Positions 1-12,370 of a DNA stretch of 64,000 bases are shown piece by piece (the stretch's first letter is position 1; every line of letters begins with the position of its first letter). Source of the DNA: Pyronema omphalodes (lineage: Eukaryota; Ascomycota; Pezizomycetes; Pezizales; Pyronemataceae); NCBI GenBank assembly GCA_024516155.1, contig JAJJXM010000020.1, positions 730,261-794,260 of the forward strand, written 5' to 3'. The position numbers and the translations under genes were made by a program. Under the pieces are notes generated by a model. The model did not search any database. It was not told where the DNA came from and saw only the letters and a list, made by a program, of their open reading frames with translations.

Positions 1-2197
1 TTGACTTAGTCGGAGACTGCATTTCTCTAACCCCGGAGATTCTAAACTTATTCTCATGTCCAATAGTATTCTGACCCTGTCTTCCAGTTCCCGGGGTACC
101 TGGAGGACTTGAGCCCTCTTTGTTAGGACTACTGAAGCCTTGAACATATTTCCAGAATGGTGCTGGTGAGGATGTGGGGAGATAAGAAGATGGTAACTGG
201 GAGGCTGATTGCGGGGGTGCTAAGCGGGGGTGTTGTTTTTGCGCCGCGGGAGTTACGGAGGATGAAACAGGAAGATGGAGGTCATCGGATGAGTTAAGGG
301 CGCCTTGGCTGAGAACGGAGACGGGACCAGGGCCGGGGCTTGCACCGAGACCACTAGGGGCTAGAGAAGTGTGGGGATGAAGCATTTTATAATCTGGAGT
401 GAAAGTTCCGCCACGATGGGAGGTTGAAGGAGGGGTTGCGCTACCAGAGCTGGTTGGGCGGAGGTCTGGGGTTGGTGTAAGGTTTTGACTGATGTGTGGG
501 GTATGGATGATATGACTGCTGGCAGTGCCGCCGCTGAGATTGAGACCGAGCCCGATTCCAAGGGCTCCGCTGCCGCTTACTGCGCCTATTCCGCCTATTC
601 CGCCGGGTCCGGCAGCTGTGATGGCTCCAATGGCTCCTGCGCCGGCTCCGGTGCCGGTTCCACTGCCGCTCATGGTTACGTCGTGAGGAAGCAATGGTTT
701 GATGTTTCCTGGTGAGGTCTGGGGAGATCGGGTACGCCCATCCTTAGAGGGACGATGAAGTTTCTTAATGTATTCATCCCGATGCTCGGGAAGAAGCTCC
801 CATTTCATTCCTTTGCCGGGTTCGTCGGTACGACGGGGGATTTTGCGGAATGCTTTATTTAATGATAGGTTATGACGGATGGAATTCTAGCAAATGTTAG
901 CACTGTTGATCACTCAAGGAGGCCCAAAGTCTGCCAGTCATGAACCCGTTTGCGAGGGACGTCAGGCCTATGATCCCGGGGGTTCAATCCCTGAAGGGGG
1001 GGTTGAGATTGGAGGTTCCGGCTTGCGCCTTCGGGGTTACACACCTGCCAACCAGTATTTGAATGCCGATAGAACGCATATTTCTCAGTAATGAATTGAT
1101 AAATCGAATTCAGAGTCAGTTGTTCGCTTTCGGAAGACAAAATGGCTTGAGCAATCAACAACGCATAACTATATGGTGGTTTTGTATCCTTGTGCGCGTC
1201 TTGGGAATAATCAATCTCCTCTCCCAGCTCTATCATACCCTGTGTAATCGGAGCCTTGGTATTTGGTTTATCAGCACCAGTATCCCCTGTAATGGTTTTC
1301 TTCCCTCTAGCCGTCGACCCCGAGGATGCTACCTTTTTCGTCCCAGTTTCGCCGTGGTTTAAACTCTTGGTAGGTGACGCAACTAGAGGAGGTTCTTCTT
1401 CAATATAATAAGGCTGCATTTGCGCCTGTTCCATAAAAGTTGCTGCAATCAATGTCGGTTTGTTGGGTAGAACAAACATCATTTGGCACCCGCCAATTTC
1501 GATTACTGATCCGCTGCGCAGAATAACCGACGAATCTTTGCGGTGGTTAACATCGTCAATCTTCACCCCGTTTCTACCGAGGACATGAAGTTGCCAGTTA
1601 TGACTGCCGGTTGTATCGTAGCTAATAACCGCATGCTGTCTGGATACCAATTTGCTGGGTCCAAGATCAACATGCACTTCCTCCGATCTCGGCGGTGTCG
1701 GAGACCCATCGGTAGGCGCAGTAGCAGCGTGATCCGGAGGTCGCCCAATCTTGACAGTAAGGTCCTTGATATAATATGTCCAATCCTTTCCGGCAAGTTT
1801 GGCATAAGCAGTAATACCCTGTGTGTTCTGGACAAAGTTCTTTTCGTTCGCCCATTCGATAGCGGCTACTGGTAACGGAGGTTCGGCGGGTAGTTGGAGG
1901 GCCGCAATTACCGCGTTGACTTGTTCGATGGGCGCATCGGTCATCGCGAGACCAAGGGTTGGTGAGACCTGTAGGAAAGAAAGTTAGCTGATGTTCTTTA
2001 TGTTCCCGCTCACTTTTCGCACTGCAGGCAAGCGAATGGGCGGGCTGGAACTACGCCGCACAGCATAATGGATCGACGGAGGGACGCACCTTGCGACGCT
2101 TCGGACGGGAGCGAGTGGAGGACGAGTCGGCGGCTTCGTCATGAGGTGGGGTGGAGCCTGTGCGACGGCGCGGGCGGCGCTGAGTAGAGGGAGACAT
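1..2197 (-). CDS. fkh2: FHA-forkhead transcription factor (Fkh1/Fkh2-like), 3' end outside window
   Basis: Exons, in minus-strand order: 2197-2090, 1968-1045 and 886 to beyond position 1. About 639 residues are visible and the last exon is open to the window edge. Introns are 1969-2089 and 887-1044. An FHA domain lies at about residues 104-205 (SRQHAVI near 145, then GRNGV). A forkhead domain starts at [14 protein letters not shown] near residue 299 and continues across the intron, phase 0, at [16 protein letters not shown], which is the DNA-recognition helix. A basic segment and a Ser/Pro/Gly-rich tail follow, with many SP/TP sites of the kind CDKs phosphorylate. The family (yeast Fkh1/2, S. 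pombe Fkh2) drives G2/M gene clusters, with FHA reading phosphopeptide partners. The start at 2197 is chosen because exon 1 ([12 protein letters not shown]...) splices in frame into the exon carrying the next ATG at 1944. Which of Fkh1 or Fkh2 it matches best cannot be told. Confidence 0.93.
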
Positions 2198-3636
2198 CTC
2201 CGTGTAGCAAGCAATTTCGGGTTGAGGAGTCTATCTATGTAAGAAGGAGATGAGGTTAGTTGAGGCCTCAGTTTGTGTCGGCTTCCATGCTGACCAACTT
2301 TGCGCAAAAAGAAAAGGTTCGGTGAAACAAAACCGAAAGGCGGCAACTCACCAAGCTTACTCTCGGATATTAGCGAAAAATGGAAATCTTTTTTGAGTCT
2401 TGTCTTTGCTTTGCTTTGCTTTGCGCCTTGATAGATTTTCTGTCTTGTGATGTCGGATGTGTGTGAGAAGCAGGACGTGTCTCAGTTTCAGGAAAAGTTT
2501 GCGGGGCTTTGTTTGTTTTGACTTGTTCGGGGTTGAAGTAAATATTTATCGTTTGTTATTTTGACCCTTGGAAGCAGCAGCAGCCCTGTGAGCCCTTCAC
2601 CTGCACTTAGACGCGATGATGTCGAAAACTAAACTTGGAATTCCGCGTTGCCTGTTGTCGCTTACACACTAGTTTCTGAGCGCAGTACAGTAGTAGTAGT
2701 AGTAGTAGTAGCCGGCTGAGGGATGAATGTATTGTAGTTCGGCCTTGTTTTTTTTTTTTTTTGTTCTGGGGATCGTAATAGATTTCAGGGTCGTGATTGT
2801 GATTGTGATTGTGATTGTGTGTTCGTGACGAAATGAAACAGATTGCTCGGTTGCGTCCAAAGTTTGATCTGGGTCGTTCTCGTCTGTTTGCGGATTTTTT
2901 CTTTGTTCTCGTCGCCCCGTCGTCGGTTGTCGCAGCGCAGGCGCATGTCATACTTGGACTGACTCGACTCGGCTCCCGATTCTCATCTGACGAAACCGTG
3001 ACTAGCAATAAGCACGCTAGGGACGCGAATGTTTCAGAACGGATGGAGGGGGCTATGTACAACATTCTCATATATTTCGATACGACTGTCACAGTTCGAC
3101 ATATTGATAGTGCGCGAGTAGAGACTGTTGGAGTTTCTTGTTTAATCGCGAGAATAAAAGTTGGGGAAAAGTGCAAAATTGTACATAAATAGTTGGTCGA
3201 AGGGTAGGCATCCCATTTCCCAATAGCGGGAACAGAAATACACAATGAAGTCCATGTTTAACACAGATATTAGTAATATCTAGTAACATTCACAGTTGGT
3301 GCGGTCGTCCCCCGTGCCGATAATTATGGCTGGACATCCAGTCATCGTCTGCTGCATACTGAGATGAGGTGGCCGCGGTGCGGGGCATAAACGAGTGACA
3401 CAACATGCCTGACTCAAGAAACTGCTCCTGCTTACTGCTGCAGCCTTGAAAAAAACGGAAAGAAAAAACAAAAATTACGGTATGTAGTCTCCAACATGGT
3501 AACCACCATCTCTCTATTTAAAACAAAAAACACACATAGGGTATTAATAGTACATCATTACATCATCCATCGCATCGCTACCAGTATCACTATCATCATC
3601 CTCTCCAACACTCCAATTCCAGAGCGAGCTAAGACT
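2198..3636. other. intergenic, upstream of the forkhead gene
   Basis: No gene is supported. The stretch holds the promoter and leader of the minus-strand forkhead gene and the 3' flank of the dynactin gene. Simple repeats are (TAG)n near 2692-2711 and (GATTGT)n near 2792-2820, plus a T run near 2749-2762. The overlapping open frames on both strands here are low-complexity and show no family features. Confidence 0.6.
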
Positions 3637-5611
3637 CTATCTCGCCGCTCCCGCCGCCCCTGCCGTTCCTCCCGTCGATTCCCTGTGCGATTTCGAACTA
3701 GATCTGTGTTCCCTATCCCTATGTTCCCTTTCTCTTGGCTCCCCTACTGGGATAGGCGGTAAAGCTTTGTTTACCGCCACTCCTGCACCAGCAGAGGCGG
3801 AATCATCAAACCCAACCTTCCCAGCCACCTTCTTGCCAATTCTTCCCACCTCCAACACAGACCAATAACTATGTTCCTTCTTCTCCTTGATATCCTTTCC
3901 AATTCCATCATCTTTATCTACATCCGACTCATAAACCGATCTAACCAGTATCGGGACTTTAACAATAAAGTCATCCTCCTCTAGCTCCACATCATCTGGT
4001 AAATGCGGTGGTACAATCTCTAGTATAACAGAGGTCCAGTTACGCCCACTGTCCCAGATGGTTCCAGCTATACCAGTCTTCCTGCCCTTAGCTGCTTTTG
4101 CCTTGGGCTTGGCTTCGGGACCAAGGGCTTCGTCCCAGACGTCGGTGCTAGCACCAACTTCGAACTCCGGGCAAAGAATGTAGACTGTGGCAGGATATTT
4201 ACCCGGAGTCTTCTCGGGAGTGGCAAGGGTAATATTAATGACGTCGTAGAGAGGGTTGGTGACTGTGAGCAGGAACTGATGCGTCGCCAACGGTTGGAGG
4301 GAGAAGTAATTGACAGCGTTGTGGTCAAGCCTGGAGATTGAAAGTTGGGGTATATACGATCTATCCTTTCAGTCAGTTCTAGTTCCCAGTCCGCGCAGGA
4401 AAATCCCCCTAAATCCCCAAAGAGAATGAAGTAACATACCCAGCTACAAGTCTTATCCTATACCTGATCGACCCCACTTTCTGTTCCGGCTTAACCAAAA
4501 TATGCCTACAACTCCTACATCTCTTGGCACGTTTTGTTCTCAGCAACGCAGCAAGCGGCCTAACATCCTCCAACAGTCTCGGCTGATGTGGCTGAATGAT
4601 ACGCTGACTTTGCGACGTAGCCCCATAGAAACCAGCCTTCTTCATCTTCTCAATAACATCATCCTCCGAATCCATAACCCTATAACTTTCAATCTCCTGC
4701 CACTCCTGTTTCTGCTTTACCAACTTCGGCATGTTACCCGTTCCATAGCTTCCAATCCTTCTTCCAGTTGAATACATTCCCATCAATCTCGACAGAGAGC
4801 CTGCGCCTCCAAAATCATCCGAGCTCGCAATTGTATTTTGTTGATGATAGTATCCCTTCAATCTAGCGAATTCAGCCTCATCCGTAGGAGCCGGTGGAGG
4901 AATTGGAGAGTTGGGTCGGAAGTTGTAAACCGAAGAACCTTGACTAAGAGGCGACAACGGACGGGAATGAGACGACTCTGGGGGTGCGAGACTATTAGAC
5001 GGGGGCATCGAAGCGGCTTTTAGTTTCGCGGTTAGTTGAGCGGTGATAGACGTGGGTTTCTCGAAGGTGATGCCGATGTCGGAGGTTGACCAGAGACAGT
5101 GGGCGCATAGCAGGATAAAAGGACCGGTTTGGTCTTCTCCGGTAGCGGTTACAGCGAGGGCAGCAAAACAGATCGGACAGGAGAAACAGTTGCGGGTACA
5201 TCTGTTTATCGTCGCGGGTTGTTAGCTATAGCTCGGTGGGGGGTAGCTCTGGGGTAGTTCTCGAACGGGGGAGCTATCTCGGATGCAGACAACGTACCTA
5301 TTTCCTTCACTCTTAACCGTCGAACTGGGGACCTCGAATAAACAGCTCGGACAAAAGTAGCAAGCGATTTCATCCTGGACACATCTTGGGCATCTGACTT
5401 GATTACAATCCTCACAGAACAATAGATTCTCCAGCGGGAACAACGAGAATGCCGATCTCGGGGATCGAGGATCAAAGGTTTCGCCTTCTTCTTCCCATTG
5501 GTCTAGATCCGGATCTGCGGCGGCGCTTTTCGAACGGCGGGATCGTTGCTGTCCCACATTGTCGCTGCATGGACAGGAGATTAATATCGATGGGAAGAGG
5601 GGCGCGTTCAT
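3637..5611 (-). CDS. ro-2: dynactin subunit p62 (DCTN4 / RO-2 type)
   Basis: Exons: 5611-5298, 5201-4440 and 4360-3637 (introns 96 and 79 nt), giving 599 residues, a normal length for fungal p62. It is a subunit of the dynactin pointed-end complex, which helps load cargo onto cytoplasmic dynein. The N-terminal third shows the family's zinc-binding cysteine pattern: CPC near residue 14, CEDCNQVRCPRC, CYFCPSC, then CTRNCFSCPIC spanning the first splice, CAHC, and later CRSCRH. The block TFDPRSPR...FSLFPLE is characteristic of the family. The C-terminal half is beta-rich (VTNPLYDVINITLATP) and ends in a Ser/Arg-rich tail. The start at 5611 is chosen because family proteins begin just ahead of the CPC motif; an in-frame ATG at 5773 would add an atypical 54 residues. 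Only about 280 nt separate it from the next gene's stop, so its promoter is short. Confidence 0.93.
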
Positions 5612-5889
5612 GGTTGTCAGGCTGGAGGAGACGCGACGTGGTTGTGGCGGCGGGAATGGTGGATGATGCTTGCATGACAGGGTTGTGGGGCATGAGACAT
5701 CACTCGAATGTTTCAATACTGCAGATGAGCTTCCGACCGGAAATGTTTTTAGATGCCCAATGACATATATCATCTTTTCATAGTTAAGATCGTTAAATCT
5801 ACATTCCCTCGTTCATATGAAAAAAATTTCCGTCACTTTACCCCCGAAGACAGCAGCTTCTCCCCTAATCTCATATTATCCCCAGCTTC

Positions 5890-6708
5890 TTACATATCCT
5901 GCCAAACCACCTCAATCTGGAACGGCATAGTGCAACCAGACTTCATTTGTCCCCTATAAAAATCATCAGCATCAGTTTACTAACGGCACATCTCGAGCAC
6001 AATCTGCCCGAAAGATTGGGTTTACTGACATGTATATGTTATATCCCTGCATCATGTTTCCACATGCAACCCAACTCCTGCTCATAGTACACTCCATGTT
6101 AGATTTGGGGTTGTAATCCAAGTACCACATCTTCATGGAGTTCACTGTCTTCGAGCAGAGATTCCAGTTCTTCCACATTGTTCGCATGGGGAGAATATCT
6201 AGCATTGGGTCTCCGAAGCGAGCTGCGAATTTGGGTTTACCGTTGGTGGGACGAAGGAAACTAGTTTCTTGATAAGCATCTGTAAATCAAAGCCGGTCTA
6301 AAAAAAAAGGGCGTGCTTAATTGAAAGCATGATAAAAATTAATGCCTAGACGGGAGAGTCTCATATTCCCGAGTGTGTTGACATAGGTTAAAGCAATTTT
6401 AATCAAGAGAAGGCAAATCAAATCATTAGAGAGGGAAAAAAGGCTTACAGTTTATCCTTCGGCATCTTCACACTCATAATCGGGCCCTTAGTCATTCCCT
6501 TAGGTCCCATATAGCCCGTAAACTCCTCTCCACCCCTATAGATACCCAGCATTCCATATCCCAAACTGTACGTAAGCGTTTTTCCAGCGATTTCCTTCGG
6601 TCCCATATCTGATACTTTAAGCTTGAACTCTGCATTCATTTTCGGAACTGCATTAGCGACAACAGCTGTAGCTGATGTAAGGAGGGTTAAAGCGAGTGTG
6701 AATTTCAT
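5890..6708 (-). CDS. small secreted protein of unknown function
   Basis: Proposed exons: 6708-6449, 6260-6030 and 5953-5890, giving 184 residues (188 if the ATG at 6720 is used). The N-terminus is a clear signal peptide (MKFTLALTLLTSATAVVANA). The mature part is rich in Met, Gly and Trp and has four cysteines (NLCSKT, MECTMS, VACGN, SGCTMPF), compatible with two disulfides. It ends in FQIEVVWQDM. Phase is consistent across both introns, 188 and 76 nt. The weakest points are the acceptor ending AACTAG at 6261 and the donor GTCAGT at 6029; using GTAAAC four bases downstream of that donor instead gives a less convincing tail. I recognise no family. Apoplastic or cell-surface roles are possible but not shown. 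Confidence 0.68.
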
Positions 6709-6720
6709 GTTAAAAATCAA

Positions 6721-8974
6721 TTGAAATCTCTTGGTTGTTAATTTGGTTTAGTTATGGATTTGATTCGGTTGGGTAGGATTGAATGGAAGGATTAACTGAA
6801 GATAGAAAACAAAAATCAACGGGGAATCATCAAAGCTTTATAGCGAAACCCCCAACCGGGGAACTGCAGTGGATTACACAGATCAATGTCTTGGGCCGCT
6901 GGCAGATTTGTGTACGATTGTACTATGTGATATGCCACAGAAAACTAGGCTGGGGATACATATATCCATGGATGAAGTCGACGAATACGGTGGTGGGGGT
7001 TCCACGAGGCGTCGGGTTATGGCTTATGCATAACATCCTCTGGTGGCTTTTTGTGTTGATATTTTTTTTTTTTTTTTGGAGGACTTGAAAAGTGGAACTG
7101 AGTAAGTGTATCTAGTTACTGTGGTGTAGAAGTGGCTGGCTTAAAGGGTTGATTTGAGGCGTGAGGCGTGGTTGCCAAGTGCCATATCAGTCCGGAGTTT
7201 AAACTTTGTTATCGATAGAACGATATGCCGATATCTCATCAATTCCAACCCAACCTTCTCATTTATTAAGCTCCATTTACATTAATCACCAATACATCAC
7301 AAACTTGCTTTGATTTTGTTACATCTTCAGATTTTACATCAATAAGAGCTACAAAATATAATGAATTTGAGATATATCAACCTCGTGTTTGATACCTATC
7401 AATACCCAAGACAAAAAGACAAACCGTTGGTGACCACAGCAGCCGTTAGTTATCTCTGTAACCCATCGGCGTTGTTGCTAGTGGCTGCTTGTGCTGCGGA
7501 AAAACTAGCACAAAAGTATATTATAGTTCCATCTCGGAAAGCCGTGGTGGTCGATAAACAAGGCTGGCTAGCCCACGGCAAGTCGGTATTTGAGGACTGG
7601 GCATTAATAAAACGCTACCTATGGACTTCCATACAGGCAATATTACAGAGACTGAGTTCCCAACGGCTCCAACGGCTCCAACGACGAATCTAATGTTTAA
7701 TTTTTGTTCCCAGCACCATATCATCCCGAGCCAGCCTTAACCGTCTTATCAACCCATACCCGAAGTTCGAACCCTACCCGAACCCGGAAAATAAAACCCC
7801 AGAGATTTACGCCGGGGTAATGTATGTATCCGTATGCATCCGCGGGTATCTAACAGATTTCTCCGTCGTCCTTCTTAATCCATCAGCTTTTAATCTTATC
7901 CAGGATCAATTATCTCATACAGGAATAAATATGAAAAGTGCAGAAGATTACCAGTATCCCGCAAATCCCTCGAATCCGTATCCCACGAAACCTCTGGAGG
8001 TATTTATTTGGAATATGGTAACAGAGGAAATCATAAGGATTTTGTATGTCTATCTAGAGGGTAATGTGCATTTTTGTTATGATACGTATTTTACACGTCC
8101 TGCACTGCGGGGCGAGAACGAGATAACGAGAAAAGAAAATAAAAATAAATAAAAATAAACACGAGATACGAGATACGAGATACGAAAACTATAATTAAGC
8201 GAGACCGAAGTTGACAATGTAAGCACAAAAAAGCGAAGTGCACGATGTATGTATGAAGAGATGATATATACATAGAAACAATCTGCATGGCGTTCCAAAA
8301 AGCGGTGGATTTTTCAAATCTGCCGCCGTGGGCTTGTTGATCAATCATCATAGCATCATGCAGTAGCCCTGAACCCTAGGTCCGCTGGCTTACTCTAACG
8401 ACGTCGACGTCTGGGGATCATGGTTGTGTCGACTAAACTCGGATATCGGGTTTTGTTATATCTTGTCGATTTTTTATACAGTTTGAGATATCTGTATAGA
8501 ATTGACCGAAAGATTGGCTTGGTGATGAGTGTACATAGGTGTGAAATAAAGTTCTCATCGTTGTGGAAAATGGGCATCGGGATGGATAGATAGCCAGTGT
8601 GAGACTAGCAATGTCGATCTGAGCCTCATGCTATGTATATGCTGCCAATGTCTTCGTTGGGCGTTTAGATATAGTTGAAGATAAGAATTGAACTGTGTTT
8701 ATGTAGATATCAATTACCTACCTACCTATAGTTTTCAGTCCTTGGAAACTCTTGGTCTTGGAAGTAAATTCCAAATACTCGCGCCTCAAACTGCTTTAGA
8801 CTTCACCCGATGGGAGTAGATGATACGCACTAACCCATCCCAGCGCGCCGTACTAACCAGCAAGCATGACATCATCCGACCAGCCCGCGTAAAGTAGCAG
8901 CATACCACGCACCTCATCTCATCCACTGCCGCATCGCCGCACCGCCGCATCCCCGCCGCCATCGCACCGTAACC
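6721..8974. other. intergenic between two divergent genes
   Basis: About 2.25 kb separate the secreted-protein gene (-) and the NDUFAF5-like gene (+), so both promoters lie here. Open frames of 101-110 codons occur (for example 7361-7693 and 7820-8152, both +), but they have no domain, no splice partner and no codon pattern like the neighbours. Minor direct repeats of GAGATAC occur near 8162-8184. I see nothing else. Confidence 0.5.
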
Positions 8975-10374
8975 ATGCCACCCCGAATCTCTCAGAACCT
9001 CCCTCGTCTCGCCGCCCGAGGCTGCACTCGCGGCTACGCCTCCGCCTCCACCGCCCACACCCCCGCCTTCCAAGTCTTCAACCGGCACACGAAGCTTCTG
9101 CAGCGAGAACGGGCTGCCAGGAATCCGTTATCGAAAACTACCGATTACCTGCGGGATCATATCGCTGGTGATTTGGTGGAGAGGTTACTCGTAAGTTTTG
9201 TTCTCTTTCCGTGGGTGTGGCTTTGAACAATTCCATTCCCCCTCCCCACTCCCCCCCCCCACCCCCTCCCGGGGATCCTCGGAGGTTCTGGACGGCCTAC
9301 AACAACAACAACAACCCCCCCCCCCCCCCCGCCGCATACCATAGAAAACAGAAGACCACAGCTGATATCCCCAGAGCTAATCAACCGGCACTTCCCACGT
9401 GTGCTAGATCTCGGAGCCGGGCCATGCAACATCGCGCGCGCACTCCTAGAGCCACGAGAAGGCGCGACAGAAGGCAGCACCGAAAAAGTGATCGATCGTA
9501 TCGAGCATCTTGTAGCGGGGGAGCTATCACCAGCACTACTCCATCGTGATGCCGGGGAAGCTTGGAATAAGGAGCTTAGTCTAGAGCGGGTTGTTTTAGA
9601 TGAGGAGGATTTGCCGTTTGAAGATAATAGCTTTGATGCGATTATTTCTGCTGGTGGGGTTTCTTTTTTTTTTTGCCCGCTTGCTAAGGAAGATGGGGAT
9701 GAAGGAGGAGGATATGATGGGATTGAGGGTTAACTTCAAATGCGGATAGGTTCCATGCACTGGATAAACGATCTCCCCCGCTCCCTTTCCTCCTGTCAAC
9801 GAATCCTTAAACCCGACTCGCCGCTGCTAGCCGCCATGTTCGGCGGCGATAGTCTCTTTGAGCTCCGCACCTCGTTGCAACTAGCCGAGATGGAGCGCTG
9901 CGGGGGTGTATCCCCTCGTGTGTCGCCCATGGCGGATACTCGGGATCTCGGGGGCCTGTTAGACAAAGCCGGATTTTCTCTGCTAACAATCGACACAGCG
10001 GATGTAGTGATCGACTATCCGGACATCTTTGCACTAATGACAGATCTACAAGCCATGGGGGAGGGGAATGCTGTTTTGGGACGGAAACAGGGACAGATTT
10101 CTAGAGATGTTTTGATGGCTGCAGAGGGGATTTATAGACAGTTACATGGGAATACGGATGATAGTTTACCGGCGACTTTTAAGGTTATTTTTATGGTATG
10201 TTTGGGAACTTATCCGACAAAAGAAATAGCAATCACGATAGCTGACTTTATAATGCGATGTTTTAGATCGGCTGGAAGAAATCGGATAATCAACCCAAGC
10301 CCCTAGCAAGAGGTTCGGCACAGTTCAGCTTGAAGGATTTATCAGAGATGGATAAGAAGGGAAAGAAAGAGTAA
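8975..10374 (+). CDS. NDUFAF5: NDUFAF5-like mitochondrial methyltransferase-fold protein (complex I assembly)
   Basis: Exons: 8975-9190, 9362-9653, 9750-10195 and 10267-10374, giving 353 residues, close to the usual family length. Introns are 171, 96 and 71 nt. The N-terminus is Arg-rich with few acids (MPPRISQNLPRLAARGCTRG), a matrix-targeting signal. FQVFNRHTKLLQRERAA is the typical family opening. VLDLGAGPCNIARAL is the SAM-binding motif I, AIISAG|SMHWINDLP spans the second splice, and QAMGEGNAVLGR is the family's C-terminal signature. The family hydroxylates an Arg of complex I subunit NDUFS7 during early Q-module assembly. Intron 2 needs the weak donor GTGGGG at 9654, chosen because it alone restores phase and the SMHWIND block. 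Intron 1 contains long C tracts. The last exon is short and Lys-rich. Confidence 0.92.
9315..9330. repeat. poly-C tract (16 C) inside intron 1
   Basis: An uninterrupted run of 16 C follows an (AAC)n stretch, within intron 1 of the NDUFAF5-like gene. A second C-rich segment sits at about 9238-9270. Both lie upstream of the acceptor and may serve as its pyrimidine-rich region. Confidence 0.9.
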
Positions 10375-11340
10375 AGCAGCAAGAAATCCTTAAACCGTTA
10401 AAAATTACAGCAGCTGAAAATTAAAGTCGTATTGAGCCGAATTGAAAAAAAAAGAAAGTAAGGAAGTAAGAAAGGTGTTATAGAACGAAAAAAAACAAAG
10501 CATCCAAAACAAATTTAAAAACGAGTGACATACAATGACCACGAAGAACAAAAACCTTAGACCCATATTGGTTGCTGATATTAAAGAAAAGAAAAAGAAA
10601 AAGAAAAAGGAATAAAACCCACAAGCCAAGTAAATAAAGTAAGCTAACTTAGACTACTGACTACTGACTACTGACTACTGACTACTGACAACGGACTTCA
10701 ACTACAATGACAAAACCTTGCATTGCACTTTAATTCCAGGAAGTTTCATATATAAATTTGTAGTTATCAGTATAGATAAGAGAAAAAAAAAAAGTAGTAT
10801 TTTTGCGAAAACATCTTACAGCCAAAAGTATGTATGTAGGTTAAAGTTTAATATTTCTTAGGTTTGCGGGCTATTGGGTTCTCGGGTATATAAATCAACC
10901 AATCAACCAATCAAAAAAAAAGGGCAACAAAAAAAAAACTATGTATACTACAGTACAAAAAAAGGTATAAGTAAACAAAAAAAAAAAAAAAAAAACAGAG
11001 GATTATAATACGATAATACGATAAACATATAAACAAGTAAACAAGTAAACATGTGGATATCTACTGACTTCCAGGATGCTATGTCGTGCTATCTTATGCT
11101 AGAAAAATCAAAAGTCAAAAGTCCAAAGTTAAAAGTCAAAAGTTCATAATCTCCCACCGGTATCCCACCGGTATCCCAACGGTATTCCAAGGGTATTCCG
11201 AGGGTATGTTAATACATAAAGACGTTTTGTAGATGATTGGGCGGGTCTATAATTCTGATAGGTGTGATTTGATGGGTTTGTTTCTGAGGGTTTATGGTTT
11301 ATGGTTATGCTGCTGAGGCTGAGGATTGGTAATTGAGGGT
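10375..11340. other. A-rich intergenic between convergent 3' ends
   Basis: This region separates the convergent stops of the NDUFAF5-like gene and the FIT2-like gene. It is A-rich, with A runs such as 10978-10995 and short tandem repeats. No coding frame is supported. Confidence 0.6.
10654..10688. repeat. (CTACTGA)5 tandem repeat
   Basis: Five perfect copies of a 7-bp unit lie in the A-rich intergenic stretch. Confidence 0.9.
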
Positions 11341-12370
11341 TTATAGGCCGGGAACTCCTAATGCCATTCTGACGCTGGGAATCATTTTCAGTGCCCAGCC
11401 GTAAAGTGCTCCCCATTGTACTAGTGCTACTATGAGACCGGTGACCTGGTGTTGAGTTAGCATGTATGCTTGATTTGCTAATCAACTACTCCCACTCCCA
11501 CTCCCACTCCCACTCCCACTCCCACTCCCACTCCCACTCCCACTCCCACTCTTCCTCTCTTCCTCTCCCTACCCTCGGAATCTAAAAAAAATATGCCAGG
11601 GAATGGAATTAAACACATACCTTCTCACCCCAAGTATGAAAATAGACCCCGGTCATCAATCCCATCCACCACCACAAGGCCAACAAAGCCGCAACCGCCT
11701 TACTTTCCACACCTCTCCACCCACTTTTCTTCACCACCGGCAAAATCTCACTCCACAAAAACAAACTTGCATGAGTCAACAAGAAAACATGCCCACTCAA
11801 GTCATGACCGCCCCTCCATTTCCCACCCGACATCTTACAAGCCGCCGCAGTCCAAATCATCTTTGCACCTCCTGTCACCAATTCCTCTTTCGACAACTCC
11901 TGAATCACCTCGCATCTTCCCCCGGTAATCAAAAACGCTCTATCAGTCAAAGGAGGTCCCAGAAACCATTGCGTTACTAATATCCACCAGCATGTTGCTA
12001 GACCCCAGCGTAATAAGGCTTTGGAACGAGAGGAATGACGTAGGCGGGATAGGTGCAGGAAGAAGATTAGGGAGGTCCAGAACCAGGCGTATTTGACAAA
12101 GAGAACGTTTAGGATGTTCCGCTTTTGGGAGAAGTAGGAATGCGCCGCGGAGGGGGACGGTGAGAGCACTTGGAAGATTTGTGCGAAGAATAGGGTGGTG
12201 GGGTAGATTGCGACGGCGAGGGATTCGCAGGTGGTGAGTGGGATGCCGGAGAAGGGGTGGGACTGGAGGAGGGAGCTGGCGGCGGCGGTGGTGCTGGTGG
12301 GTTTATCGGAGGTGGAGGCGGAACCGTTTTCGCCGTTGGATGAAGGCGAGGAGGATGGTAAAGGTTCCAT
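11341..12370 (-). CDS. SCS3: FIT2/Scs3-family ER membrane protein (lipid droplet formation)
   Basis: Exons: 12370-11621 and 11445-11341 (intron 175 nt, phase 0), giving 284 residues. The family resides in the ER membrane, acts as an acyl-CoA diphosphatase and supports lipid-droplet budding and ER homeostasis. The sequence shows a polar N-terminus, then several hydrophobic segments: around [19 protein letters not shown], the [12 protein letters not shown] region, [58 protein letters not shown] and the C-terminal [19 protein letters not shown]. The two family histidines lie in [14 protein letters not shown] and in VYFHTWGEK. The tiny second exon supplies the last membrane helix. The intron carries a (ACTCCC)n array. 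The promoter side faces the plus-strand NTPase gene. Confidence 0.9.
11488..11550. repeat. (ACTCCC)n, about 10.5 copies, inside the FIT2-like intron
   Basis: A perfect 6-bp array of 63 nt lies within intron 11446-11620. On the transcribed strand it reads (GGGAGT)n, so the pre-mRNA intron carries regularly spaced GGG runs. Confidence 0.93.

Noticed and set aside
950..1044. Possible tRNA-like B box (GGGTTCAATCCC) near 978
   Set aside because: No matching A box or cloverleaf stems, and it lies within a forkhead intron on the other strand.
7361..8152. Two 110-codon plus-strand frames
   Set aside because: No domain, no splice context, not in keeping with neighbouring gene structure.
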